Assembly: GCA_003151975.1 (NCBI GenBank)
Contig: PLZD01000031.1
Location: 202,488 to 266,487 of the forward strand
Length of the DNA stretch: 64,000 nucleotides
Source of the DNA: Elusimicrobiota bacterium
Lineage (GTDB): Bacteria > Elusimicrobiota > Elusimicrobia > UBA1565 > UBA9628
Reading direction: 5' to 3'
Shown here: positions 1 through 7,931 of the stretch, one piece after another
Position numbering within the stretch: position 1 is the stretch's first letter
Layout of the letters: each line of letters opens with the position of its first letter
The notes under the pieces: model-generated
What the model saw: only the letters and a program-made list of their open reading frames with translations
Told to the model about the DNA's origin: nothing
Databases searched by the model: none
Program-made: the position numbers and the translations under genes

Positions 1-3
1 TCG

Positions 4-606
4 TTGTACAAGACGGTTCCAGTTCGCAAACCGCTTCCCGCTATGCGGGGCTGGGCGGCCTCGCCTGATTTCTGCTGTCTCTTGGCGTCAACAATAAATG
101 AGCATCACCCGCGGGTCATCGTGGAAACCGGGAGTGGTGTGTCGACCTTGATTTCCGCATACTGTTTTCAGCAGTTCAAGGGTGGACATATCTATTCATT
201 GGACCATGAGGAGGAATATGCTGAAAACACTCGGCATCAGATTGCGCTCCATCAATTGGAAGAATTCGCAACTGTTTTTCACTCCCCACTTCAGAAAACA
301 GATTTGGAGAACGGAAATTGGCAATACTATGACCTTTCCTGTTTATCTGCCATCGGTTCGATTGACATGCTTGTAGTGGATGGGCCTCCCAATTCCCTGC
401 AGCCGCTTTCCCGATATCCTCTGCTGCCGCTGCTTGCCGGAAAACTCAGTCCGAATGTAGTCATTTTGATGGACGACACTATTCGTCCGGATGAGAAACG
501 AATCGCGACGCTCTGGGCCAAAGCATTTGACCTATCGTTACAGGAGTTCCCTCTCGAAAAGGGCGCCATCCTTCTCCGAAGGCAAGCACGCTCTGCTGTC
601 AGCTAG
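4..606 (+). CDS. Class I SAM-dependent methyltransferase-like protein, possibly 5'-truncated
   Basis: The open frame begins at the window edge with a TTG, so the true start may lie upstream. Residues 41-48 (ETGSGVST) resemble the glycine-rich SAM-binding loop of Rossmann methyltransferases. They are followed by a strand with an acidic residue (IYSLDHE), and later by LVVDGPPN and VVILMDDT, which fit strands 4 and 5 of this fold. The substrate is unknown; location at the end of a glycan operon suggests a sugar or small metabolite. It converges on the glycosyltransferase at 599-1762 and the two coding ends overlap by 8 bp. Base composition is visibly lower in GC than the rest of the window. Confidence 0.6.
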   Translation: MYKTVPVRKPLPAMRGWAASPDFCCLLASTINEHHPRVIVETGSGVSTLISAYCFQQFKGGHIYSLDHEEEYAENTRHQIALHQLEEFATVFHSPLQKTDLENGNWQYYDLSCLSAIGSIDMLVVDGPPNSLQPLSRYPLLPLLAGKLSPNVVILMDDTIRPDEKRIATLWAKAFDLSLQEFPLEKGAILLRRQARSAVS

Positions 607-1762
607 GCCGCTCTGTTTCCCACGTCGCCATCCTGTCGCCCCTCAAGTACATCATAATGCCCAGGAAGAGTGCGTAATTGGAAAGACAGAAGAAGTGGAT
701 CATGTTCACCACGCGCGGTCTCCGCTGGTGAACAAAGCCGCCGAGGTATCCCAATGCGTAAAATCCCGCCTGCGCGCAAAGAAGCAGCTTAAAAAAGCTC
801 GATGAGCCCGACAAAAAGATATTGAGTATCACTAGGGCCGCCAACAGCAGGGGGGAAAGTATCCGCAGGACTTTGTGCGATATCAGCAGGACGGAAAAGA
901 GCCCGTGAGTGAAGACGTTCAGCAGGTCCCTACCGTACACCAGCCCCCGGATGTTCTGAACCGTGATCCGCGCCCGTTTGCGGACCTCCTGCGTCTCCGC
1001 GTGAACCGATACTTCGCGACAGATGGCCTCCGACTCGAGGACCGTTCTATACCCCTGCCGCACGACGACCAACGGCACGATCAAATCTTCCGCGAGATCG
1101 TTCGGCATATCGTTAGGAAATAACTCCTTCCGAACGGCGAAGAAGGTCCCGGATACCGAGGTCAAAGACGCCAGCCGGCTCTCGGCCTCTTTAATCAATA
1201 TGTTGTAGCTCCAATACGCTTCCTCGCCCTTGCCGATGCCGCCGTCCTTCTGCGCCACGAAAAACAGACGCCCTGTGACCGCTCCAACGGAGGAATCCGA
1301 GAAATTCCGAAGAATTGTTTTGATGCTGTCCCTTTCCAGTTGGCTCGTCGCATCGGAGAAGATCAGGATCTCTCCTGAGGCGCGCTGGATGGCGTTCTTA
1401 TAGGCTGCCACCTTGCCTCCGCGTTTGTCCGCTCTGAAGAGCTTGACGCCCGCCCCAGCGAACTCCCGCACGATATCGTCAGTTCTATCCGTCGACGCGT
1501 CCGAAGCGACGATGATCTCTAGAGACCCTTTTGGATAATCCAGCCGTAGGACGTTCTCCAGCTTGGAGCGAATGTCCGCCTCCTCATTGTACGCAGGGAT
1601 GATGAGGGACGCCGAATATGTCTTGCCTTCGGGTCCAGCGGCGGCCTGTTTCGCGGCCGTCCGCGGTGGGCAGAAAGCCACGGCGAGGCGCAACAGAAGC
1701 GGGTAGCCGAAATATGTATACATCAGCAGCAGGACAATTAGACAGAATAGGATGCTAGTCAT
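599..1762 (-). CDS. Membrane-anchored family 2 glycosyltransferase
   Basis: This is a 387-residue processive-type GT2. It has an N-terminal transmembrane segment (about residues 2-28), a GT-A domain from about residue 48 (LIIPAYNEEADI, then VASDASTDRT), and an acidic metal-site motif FSDAT near 135. EDLIVPLVVVRQGYR corresponds to the acceptor/ED motif region, and the C-terminus holds three or four membrane helices (about 295-380). The architecture resembles bacterial cellulose-synthase-like and polysaccharide-elongating enzymes. It is the last gene of the minus-strand glycan operon and starts inside the stop codon of its upstream neighbour (ATGA), implying translational coupling. The sugar donor cannot be read from sequence. 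Confidence 0.85.
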   Translation of the reverse strand: MTSILFCLIVLLLMYTYFGYPLLLRLAVAFCPPRTAAKQAAAGPEGKTYSASLIIPAYNEEADIRSKLENVLRLDYPKGSLEIIVASDASTDRTDDIVREFAGAGVKLFRADKRGGKVAAYKNAIQRASGEILIFSDATSQLERDSIKTILRNFSDSSVGAVTGRLFFVAQKDGGIGKGEEAYWSYNILIKEAESRLASLTSVSGTFFAVRKELFPNDMPNDLAEDLIVPLVVVRQGYRTVLESEAICREVSVHAETQEVRKRARITVQNIRGLVYGRDLLNVFTHGLFSVLLISHKVLRILSPLLLAALVILNIFLSGSSSFFKLLLCAQAGFYALGYLGGFVHQRRPRVVNMIHFFCLSNYALFLGIMMYLRGDRMATWETERPS

Positions 1763-2643
1763 CTATTTCGAAGGCGACGAGCAAGGGATCTCCTTAGATC
1801 GAGAACCCACTCCGGAAGGAATGCCGCCCAGTACTTCCTTGTTTCACGGTCGAATCCGAGGGCCCTCAACTGCTCCCTAACCGCTTGCAGCCGCCTGGTG
1901 CCGATCAGCTCCGGTAGGTACTCGATGCGCAAGCGCCGCTTCCGGCGCTCCACGGTTTGCCTATCAAGCTTTGCTAGTGTTGATATCTTGTCAATGTTCA
2001 ATAGTTCGGCCGCCAGCATCTTCTCAAGTTGTCCGCCAAAGTGACCTTCCGAGGGCTTGTACGCGTAATAATTTGGAGTACCGGCGAACCTGTATCCTCC
2101 GATAAGGAAACGAAGCCACAGGTTGTAGTCATCCACACCCATCAGCGCCCGGTCTTCATCGAACATCCCCAAATCGCGTAGCACCTCCGCGAGGATCATC
2201 GTCGAGCTTGGATTTCCGCCACAATTACGCTCGAACATGTCGCTGAATGTGACCGCATCCGTCCCAGGGAACTTCTCTGAGAACACGGCGCTGATGCCGG
2301 GACGAGCGTATTTCAGCTGCTGTTCGGTTTTATCGGCGTGCCAGGAATCATCATGATCGAGGAACGCGAGCCAATCACCTCCAGCCGACCTAGCGCCGGT
2401 GTTCCGGGCGCTTGCCATGCCGCCGTTCTCCTGATGAATCACGGTAACGGGGTAGCTCGCCGCCACTCGGGCTGTCTCGTCTTGTGATCCATCGTCCACA
2501 ACGATGATCTCGAACAAGTGGTGCGTCTGGCCGAGGGCGCTTTCGATAGTACCGCCAATAAACTTTGCGCAATTATAGGCGGGGATGATGGCGCTCACAA
2601 GAGGGAGCGATGCGGGGCGGCCGTCACTTTTCGATAGTGGCAT
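1759..2643 (-). CDS. Family 2 glycosyltransferase
   Basis: A soluble GT-A enzyme of 294 residues. The N-terminus has VSAIIPAYNCAKFIGGTIES and IIVVDDGSQDET (nucleotide-binding half). AFLDHDDSW near residue 95 is the metal-coordinating D-x-D variant. The region around DRALMGVDDYNLWLRF matches the catalytic-base segment of GT2 enzymes acting on polysaccharide repeat units. It overlaps the next gene by four bases. About 67 non-coding bases separate it from the gene upstream, so it may also be translated from its own initiation site. Donor and acceptor sugars are unknown. Confidence 0.85.
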   Translation of the reverse strand: MPLSKSDGRPASLPLVSAIIPAYNCAKFIGGTIESALGQTHHLFEIIVVDDGSQDETARVAASYPVTVIHQENGGMASARNTGARSAGGDWLAFLDHDDSWHADKTEQQLKYARPGISAVFSEKFPGTDAVTFSDMFERNCGGNPSSTMILAEVLRDLGMFDEDRALMGVDDYNLWLRFLIGGYRFAGTPNYYAYKPSEGHFGGQLEKMLAAELLNIDKISTLAKLDRQTVERRKRRLRIEYLPELIGTRRLQAVREQLRALGFDRETRKYWAAFLPEWVLDLRRSLARRLRNR

Positions 2644-2710
2644 AAGCTACGCTAGAGCGACACTGCCTCGCGCCGCCGGAAGCGCGGAATCATTGACTCT
2701 TGGGCATTGT

Positions 2711-3934
2711 TCAGACTTTCACCTTGCGCTTTAGAAACGGTTCCAGTATTTTCTTTACCGACTCCATCCGTTCTTGCCATGAATTGTGCCTTCCGATCTC
2801 CTGCCTGCGTCTTCTATTATCGGCAGAATCATTCGTCAAGCAAATATTTAGGTACCTCAGGAATTCATCTTTGTTGTCTGCGATATAGATTGAATCTTTG
2901 AAGTCTTCCACCCCTTGCGTTCGAGTTGAAACAATTGGGTTTCCGCTGGCAAGATAATCGTATATCTTGATGGGATCATTGCCCCGCGTGTATGAGTTGA
3001 CCTTATTTGGGATGATGCACACATTCAGCTTCGCCAGCACCTTTGGCAGCTGATGGTAGGGAACGGGATCCAATAGATGCACATTTTTGAGGTGCGGTAT
3101 CTTGCGTCCAAGCGGGTGAGGTTCCGATCGTGGACCCATGAAAACGAATTGCCATTCTGGCTTTGCTTGCGCGAGGAAATAAATAAGATCCTCATCTAAC
3201 CTGGCCCCGCCCAGCCAGCCGATATACCCGATGATTGGTGGTCTAAGTGCAGCCAATACGGGCGTCTTTAGCGCCTGAGACGGAAGCCTGTCGTCGAATG
3301 TAAAGAAATTGGTTGCGTTTCTTATCGTATAAGCATTCCCTTGATAAGCCTTTGCTCGATCGCGCAATTGATCGTTGATCGCAAAAACCACATCGGTATT
3401 TTTGCAATAAAATTCGCAGCTCTTCTCCAGCGACTCGCGCTCCGCCGAGTCTGCCGTGAATTCTTTAAAATCGTCCGACCAATCAAAAATCTTTACGGAG
3501 GAGCGCTGGAGAACATCCTTAATTACTCTGTGGCCCGGAGGAATCGGATCATTAACGATACATATAGTCGGCTTCGCGAGGTAATGTGCCAAGAGAGAAG
3601 TTTGAACGGACGCGCTAAATCTAGATACAAGCGGCAGCCTGTTTTGGAACGGAAGATACGTCGGTGTAAAAACGGTCACATTCTTCTCGATCTTCCGCGG
3701 GAGAATCGCTTTCCAATTATTAATGTGCGGCTCCCGGACCTCTCGCGCAAAATCACAGAATAAGTTTGAAACTCGGGCCTCCCGATTTATAAATAGCAAT
3801 TGATCGACCCATTCAGTCTGCGCCAAAAGATACGCCATGGTCTGATTGCGTTTCCAGAAGTGACTCCAGGGGTTGTACCCGAAGTTAATGATATTGAAGG
3901 GACCGTTCATCTTATTTGTAATGTTGACCTTCAT
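2711..3934 (-). CDS. GT-B fold glycosyltransferase (GT1/GT4-like)
   Basis: The start is taken at the ATG at 3934 (MKVNITNKMNG), preceded by a short GGGCTGGA-type SD. An upstream in-frame TTG at 3946 is possible. The C-terminal half has the GT-B donor-binding features: GYIGWLGGARLDEDL, WQFVFMGP, HLLDPVPYHQLPKVLAKLNVCIIPN and a KIYDYLASGNPIVST motif. The N-terminal half resembles TuaH/WsaF-type enzymes that read a partner sugar chain. The gene is clearly more AT-rich than its neighbours, which suggests recent acquisition. It lies in the EPS operon between two GT2 genes. Confidence 0.8.
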   Translation of the reverse strand: MKVNITNKMNGPFNIINFGYNPWSHFWKRNQTMAYLLAQTEWVDQLLFINREARVSNLFCDFAREVREPHINNWKAILPRKIEKNVTVFTPTYLPFQNRLPLVSRFSASVQTSLLAHYLAKPTICIVNDPIPPGHRVIKDVLQRSSVKIFDWSDDFKEFTADSAERESLEKSCEFYCKNTDVVFAINDQLRDRAKAYQGNAYTIRNATNFFTFDDRLPSQALKTPVLAALRPPIIGYIGWLGGARLDEDLIYFLAQAKPEWQFVFMGPRSEPHPLGRKIPHLKNVHLLDPVPYHQLPKVLAKLNVCIIPNKVNSYTRGNDPIKIYDYLASGNPIVSTRTQGVEDFKDSIYIADNKDEFLRYLNICLTNDSADNRRRRQEIGRHNSWQERMESVKKILEPFLKRKVKV

Positions 3935-3971
3935 CGTCCAGCCCAAAGGGGGCCAAAATGACTAATGCCGC

Positions 3972-6122
3972 CTAGTGGTATACCGCCTCAGGAAATTCCT
4001 TCGGCTGCGGCCTGCGGGGCAGCACGGAGGAAATCCCGCTCAGCCAGCCGGCGAATTCGACATCCGACAATGTCCACGTGTCGAGAAGCCTGGGCAGCAT
4101 CAGCGGATTCGATTTCCGCGAGGCCAACCCCGATTCGCAAGTGGTCGCCGAGATGACTCCCGATTCCTTCAGCCAGGGGAGAAATAAGGCGTTCGTCACC
4201 CCGCTCGGATAACAGAAGTGGGAGGCGGTCCTGCCCGTCATCTGTCTAATGCTGTTGCGGTTTTCTTCGATCTCGCGCGCGAAAAGCGTGCGGTCAAGCG
4301 GAGTCCTGTGACGGTGCGTGTGCAATTGGATGTCCACCCCGCTCTCGGCCAACTTCACGATCTCCTCGGCCGACAGATTGTGGAGGACTCGCTGTTGGAT
4401 CAGCGAGTCGTAATCGACGCCCAGATGTTTTGCCAACGAAGCAAGAAGCTCATCTTTCTCCTCGGCTTTCAGCTTCTGGTCGTGGGTGAATAGATATATC
4501 TGAAGCCAGGCGGCGGCGCGCGCGGCGCTGCTGCGAAGATCGATCACGGATTCGCGCCCGATGATCTTCTTGAGGTCGAGAACTCCGCCTTTTCCCTTCC
4601 ATAACAGGTACGAGCACATCAGGTCGAATACCGGACGATTATAGTGCGTGTAGAACGTCGTCAGGTAGAGCGAGACGGGAAAATTGAATTCCTGCAAGAT
4701 AGGGAATGCTTCCTGATAAAAATCGCGGCTCCCGTCATCGAAGGTTATCGCGACCGCTCGTTCGGGCAGGGAACCCGAGTAGAGACGGGAAACCGCTTCG
4801 TCGAAGGGCAAGACCGTGCAGCCGAATGCCCTGATAAGCTCCAGCCGACGGCGAAATAAACCCGCCTGCATGAAATAAGACCCGTTCCAAAGGTGTTCAT
4901 CCGTAAGGGAGATGCCGTGGTAAGCGAGAATCAAGAGGCGCCGCCGGCGCCACCGGCTGTCGGAGACGAGCTTCGCGGCTCCGGATTTCTTAAGGAGAAT
5001 GAGCGTCGCCTGTTTGATTCGCTTCAGCATCCCCCGAGGCGGAAGCGGGGCCAGACCAACGGCAATGGCTTTCTCTTTAGCGTCTGCCGACGCGTTCATC
5101 TGGAACAACGCAGCGCGCGCCAGCATCGGCAATTGCGATTTCGCCAGCAGTCTAAGCCGTTTGCCGAGTGGATAATGCCTCGAGAGACGCAGGATGCCCC
5201 TTCCGATGATCGGGGCGAATTGGGCGATCGTGAGATAAAACTGGATGCGCGCGTAGCCGTTCATGCGCTCGCGCGACATTTTCGGATCCCGCGGCCGGAG
5301 CATGGCCACCGCGGCCACCCAGTCCTCCACCTTCGAAAACAAGGCCATCGCCTCCTGACGGGAGGAGGGAGGGGGGTCCGGCAATCCGTAGAGCGTCAAA
5401 TGCGTTTCCGCCTCCTGATCGGAGAGCTGCCTGCCGAAGATCTCATGGAAATACCGGCACTGCAGCATCTTGAGGTTGGCTCGCATTCGGGTCCAGCTAT
5501 AGTGCGTGCTGGTATGGACCCAATATTTGATGAGCGGCTCGCGAAGTATGGCAAGCCGCTTCCCGGAGAAAACAAGTTCGAGCCACTTGGCGTAGTCTTC
5601 GGCGCAGTCGAGATCTTCGCTATACCCCTGTCCCATGGCGTTGCGGCGGATGCACGCGGAGGAGTGATAAAACGGGTTCTGAAATAGGATCATCTCCCGC
5701 ATTTCCGATGGCTCCGCCTCGGGAGAGAAGTAGGCTATGGGCTCGTCGGGATTCTCCGTGAACAGCTCGCACCAGCCGAATGCCCCATCCAGCGAAGGGT
5801 CTTGGTCAAGCGCAAGGACCTGCTTCTTGATCCGATCTGGAAGGGCGATGTCGTCGGCGTCGAGGACCACAATGTAATCCCCTTGCGAATTCTTCAGCGC
5901 CGTATTTCGCGTTCGGCTGATCCCCTGATTTTTCTCGTGTCGAATGATCTTAATCCGGGGGTCATCGAACTCGTTCAATACCCGCGGGGTGGAATCCGTG
6001 GAAGCATCGTCGACGATGATAAGCTCGAAATCGGTGAAGCTCTGGGACAGGATGCTCTGGACGGCCCGGGAGATCGTCGTCTCTCCGTTGTAGACGGGAA
6101 TGTTTACGCTGACCTTAGGCAT
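3972..6122 (-). CDS. Fusion: family 2 glycosyltransferase + polysaccharide deacetylase
   Basis: Two catalytic domains share one 716-residue chain. The first 260 residues are a GT2 GT-A domain (VSVNIPVYNGETTI, LIIVDDASTDST, and VVLDADD near residue 92 as D-x-D). Residues 395-716 are a NodB-type (CE4) polysaccharide deacetylase, with LILAYHGIS, AITFDDGSRDF near 457-467 (catalytic Asp and metal Asp), the metal-binding HTHRHRTP near 599, and a Tyr-Pro-Ser segment (CYPSG). The linker is rich in basic and hydrophobic residues. The fusion couples adding a sugar with N- or O-deacetylation, so the deacetylase may act on the residue just transferred. It sits three bases after the ABC exporter gene. Confidence 0.85.
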   Translation of the reverse strand: MPKVSVNIPVYNGETTISRAVQSILSQSFTDFELIIVDDASTDSTPRVLNEFDDPRIKIIRHEKNQGISRTRNTALKNSQGDYIVVLDADDIALPDRIKKQVLALDQDPSLDGAFGWCELFTENPDEPIAYFSPEAEPSEMREMILFQNPFYHSSACIRRNAMGQGYSEDLDCAEDYAKWLELVFSGKRLAILREPLIKYWVHTSTHYSWTRMRANLKMLQCRYFHEIFGRQLSDQEAETHLTLYGLPDPPPSSRQEAMALFSKVEDWVAAVAMLRPRDPKMSRERMNGYARIQFYLTIAQFAPIIGRGILRLSRHYPLGKRLRLLAKSQLPMLARAALFQMNASADAKEKAIAVGLAPLPPRGMLKRIKQATLILLKKSGAAKLVSDSRWRRRRLLILAYHGISLTDEHLWNGSYFMQAGLFRRRLELIRAFGCTVLPFDEAVSRLYSGSLPERAVAITFDDGSRDFYQEAFPILQEFNFPVSLYLTTFYTHYNRPVFDLMCSYLLWKGKGGVLDLKKIIGRESVIDLRSSAARAAAWLQIYLFTHDQKLKAEEKDELLASLAKHLGVDYDSLIQQRVLHNLSAEEIVKLAESGVDIQLHTHRHRTPLDRTLFAREIEENRNSIRQMTGRTASHFCYPSGVTNALFLPWLKESGVISATTCESGLASRKSNPLMLPRLLDTWTLSDVEFAGWLSGISSVLPRRPQPKEFPEAVYH

Positions 6123-6125
6123 CTC

Positions 6126-7931
6126 TTAAGCCGCATCCCCTTGAAGCGCCGGGCCGAGGTCCAATACCTGGCTCGCCGCCTTCAGAATACCCGCTCTGTG
6201 AGAAACGATAAGGACGGTGGTTTGGCCGGCGAGACGCTTGATCGTGTTGGCGATCTCGGCTTCGGTCGCGACGTCGAGATTGGCGGTCGCTTCATCCAGC
6301 ACCAGAAGCTTTGGCTTGCGCAAAAGAGCCCGGGCCAGCGCCAAGCGCTGCTTCTGTCCCGTCGATAGCCCTGTACCGTTCTCGTCAAGCCGGTATTCAA
6401 GGCCGCCGTCGAGCTTGCGAACCGTGTCGGCCAGCTGTGCTTGCTCGAGTGCCGACCAAAGCTCTTGCGGGGCTGGTTTCGGTGAGATTCCATACTCTAG
6501 ATTTTCCTCAAGGCTGCCATCCATCAGAAAGGGCTCGGCGCCAACATAGCCAAGGCTGTTTGCCGCGCTGTCGAAGTAAGACGACGGGAGGCTCCCATTG
6601 ATCTCTATCCTTCCCTCTGCGGGATCCACCATCCCGAGGATGAGAAGAAGAAGCGTGCTCTTGCCGGCGCCGCTTGGGCCTACGATCCCGGCGATATCGC
6701 CGCTGTTCACTTTCCAGGAGAGACGGTTGATGACCCGAGGCCGGTCGGACTCCCAGGCGAAAGAGACGTTCTCGAGGCGAATATCCGGCGGCGTTTGCGC
6801 GAGTGCTGTTGCGGGGGCGGCGTTTGATTGTCGGGAGCCGGCATCCAAGAGTTGCCGATAATTCCCGGGGTGGAACGAAAGCGCCGCGGCAAGCTCATCT
6901 TTGTCCAGCTTGTAAAAAAGCTCGACGGCCTCAGAGAACTGAGGCCAGAATTTCGTGACTGCGGCTACATACTGGCTCGCGTTGCCCATGTATTGCACGA
7001 GCCTCAGAAACAGATAGAGAACACTGATCAGAATCGAGGCCTTGGTCAGGAATATGGAGCGGCTCACATAAATGATTCCGGCGAAGAGGCAGATGCCGAA
7101 GAAGGGCGGCATTCCCAATATCATGGTATTGAAGGCGGACATACGCATAAGGACATTCGTGTATCCGAATATCTTGTCCAGGAGTCCGACGGATTCCCGA
7201 TTCTGAGTCCGGCTGATGCGCACAAAAAGCCAGTTCCGCGATACGCGCTCTACTCCCTTGGTGAAGCTGGCCTGGATCCCGGGGGCCAAGCGGGCGCTAT
7301 TAGCGAGACTTTGATTTGACATCGCCACGAGAATGCCGGTGATCCCGAAGCCCACAAGGCCGATCAAAGTCTCTTTCCACGCGAGATACAGCATGCCGGC
7401 GACCAAGAAAAAAGACTGGATCAGGGCGATGACGACGCTAAGCGCACTGAAGAGAAAGGTCTGGCTCTTCGGGTAGAGTTCGCCGACACGGTGATGCACG
7501 TCCGAGGCCGGCAGGAAATGGCGCCCTTTGCGCATCAGCATTTCGTACACGGTCACTTGTTTGAATCGGGCGCTGGCCATCTCCTGCGCGACGTCGTTGC
7601 CGTAAGCGGAGACGAAGAGCGCTATCGAACGGCAAGCTCCGATCAAGACCAGCATGCCGCAAAGTCCCACGGTGCTCAGCGAGACCAGCGGCAGCAGAAA
7701 GGCCGCTAACTGCGAGCGATCGAAATACCCAAGGCTGACCAAAAATAACTGGAGGAACGCGGCCAGTGCGTACTCGATCATGCTCAAGGCCAGCGAGCTC
7801 AAGAAACACGCAAGCAGCCAGCGCATGCCCTTGGGGCCAAGAACCCTGCGGAAACGAAACAGCGTGGAAAGGAATTCCGAGACTGAAAATTGACGAGGCA
7901 TTGGATTCGATTTTGCGCTCGATGCAATCAT
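6126..7931 (-). CDS. ABC transporter, fused permease and ATPase (MsbA/lipid-linked glycan exporter type)
   Basis: This 601-residue half-transporter has six predicted membrane helices in the first 340 residues. The nucleotide-binding domain follows: Walker A GPSGAGKST near 415, signature LSTGQKQR near 527, Walker B LLVLDEAT near 550, and H-loop VSHR near 580. It would work as a homodimer in the inner membrane. No Wzx flippase or Wzm/Wzt pair is visible in the operon, so this protein is the best candidate for moving the lipid-linked glycan or an attached lipid across the membrane. It starts within the stop codon of the upstream lipoprotein gene (ATGA). Confidence 0.88.
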   Translation of the reverse strand: MIASSAKSNPMPRQFSVSEFLSTLFRFRRVLGPKGMRWLLACFLSSLALSMIEYALAAFLQLFLVSLGYFDRSQLAAFLLPLVSLSTVGLCGMLVLIGACRSIALFVSAYGNDVAQEMASARFKQVTVYEMLMRKGRHFLPASDVHHRVGELYPKSQTFLFSALSVVIALIQSFFLVAGMLYLAWKETLIGLVGFGITGILVAMSNQSLANSARLAPGIQASFTKGVERVSRNWLFVRISRTQNRESVGLLDKIFGYTNVLMRMSAFNTMILGMPPFFGICLFAGIIYVSRSIFLTKASILISVLYLFLRLVQYMGNASQYVAAVTKFWPQFSEAVELFYKLDKDELAAALSFHPGNYRQLLDAGSRQSNAAPATALAQTPPDIRLENVSFAWESDRPRVINRLSWKVNSGDIAGIVGPSGAGKSTLLLLILGMVDPAEGRIEINGSLPSSYFDSAANSLGYVGAEPFLMDGSLEENLEYGISPKPAPQELWSALEQAQLADTVRKLDGGLEYRLDENGTGLSTGQKQRLALARALLRKPKLLVLDEATANLDVATEAEIANTIKRLAGQTTVLIVSHRAGILKAASQVLDLGPALQGDAA

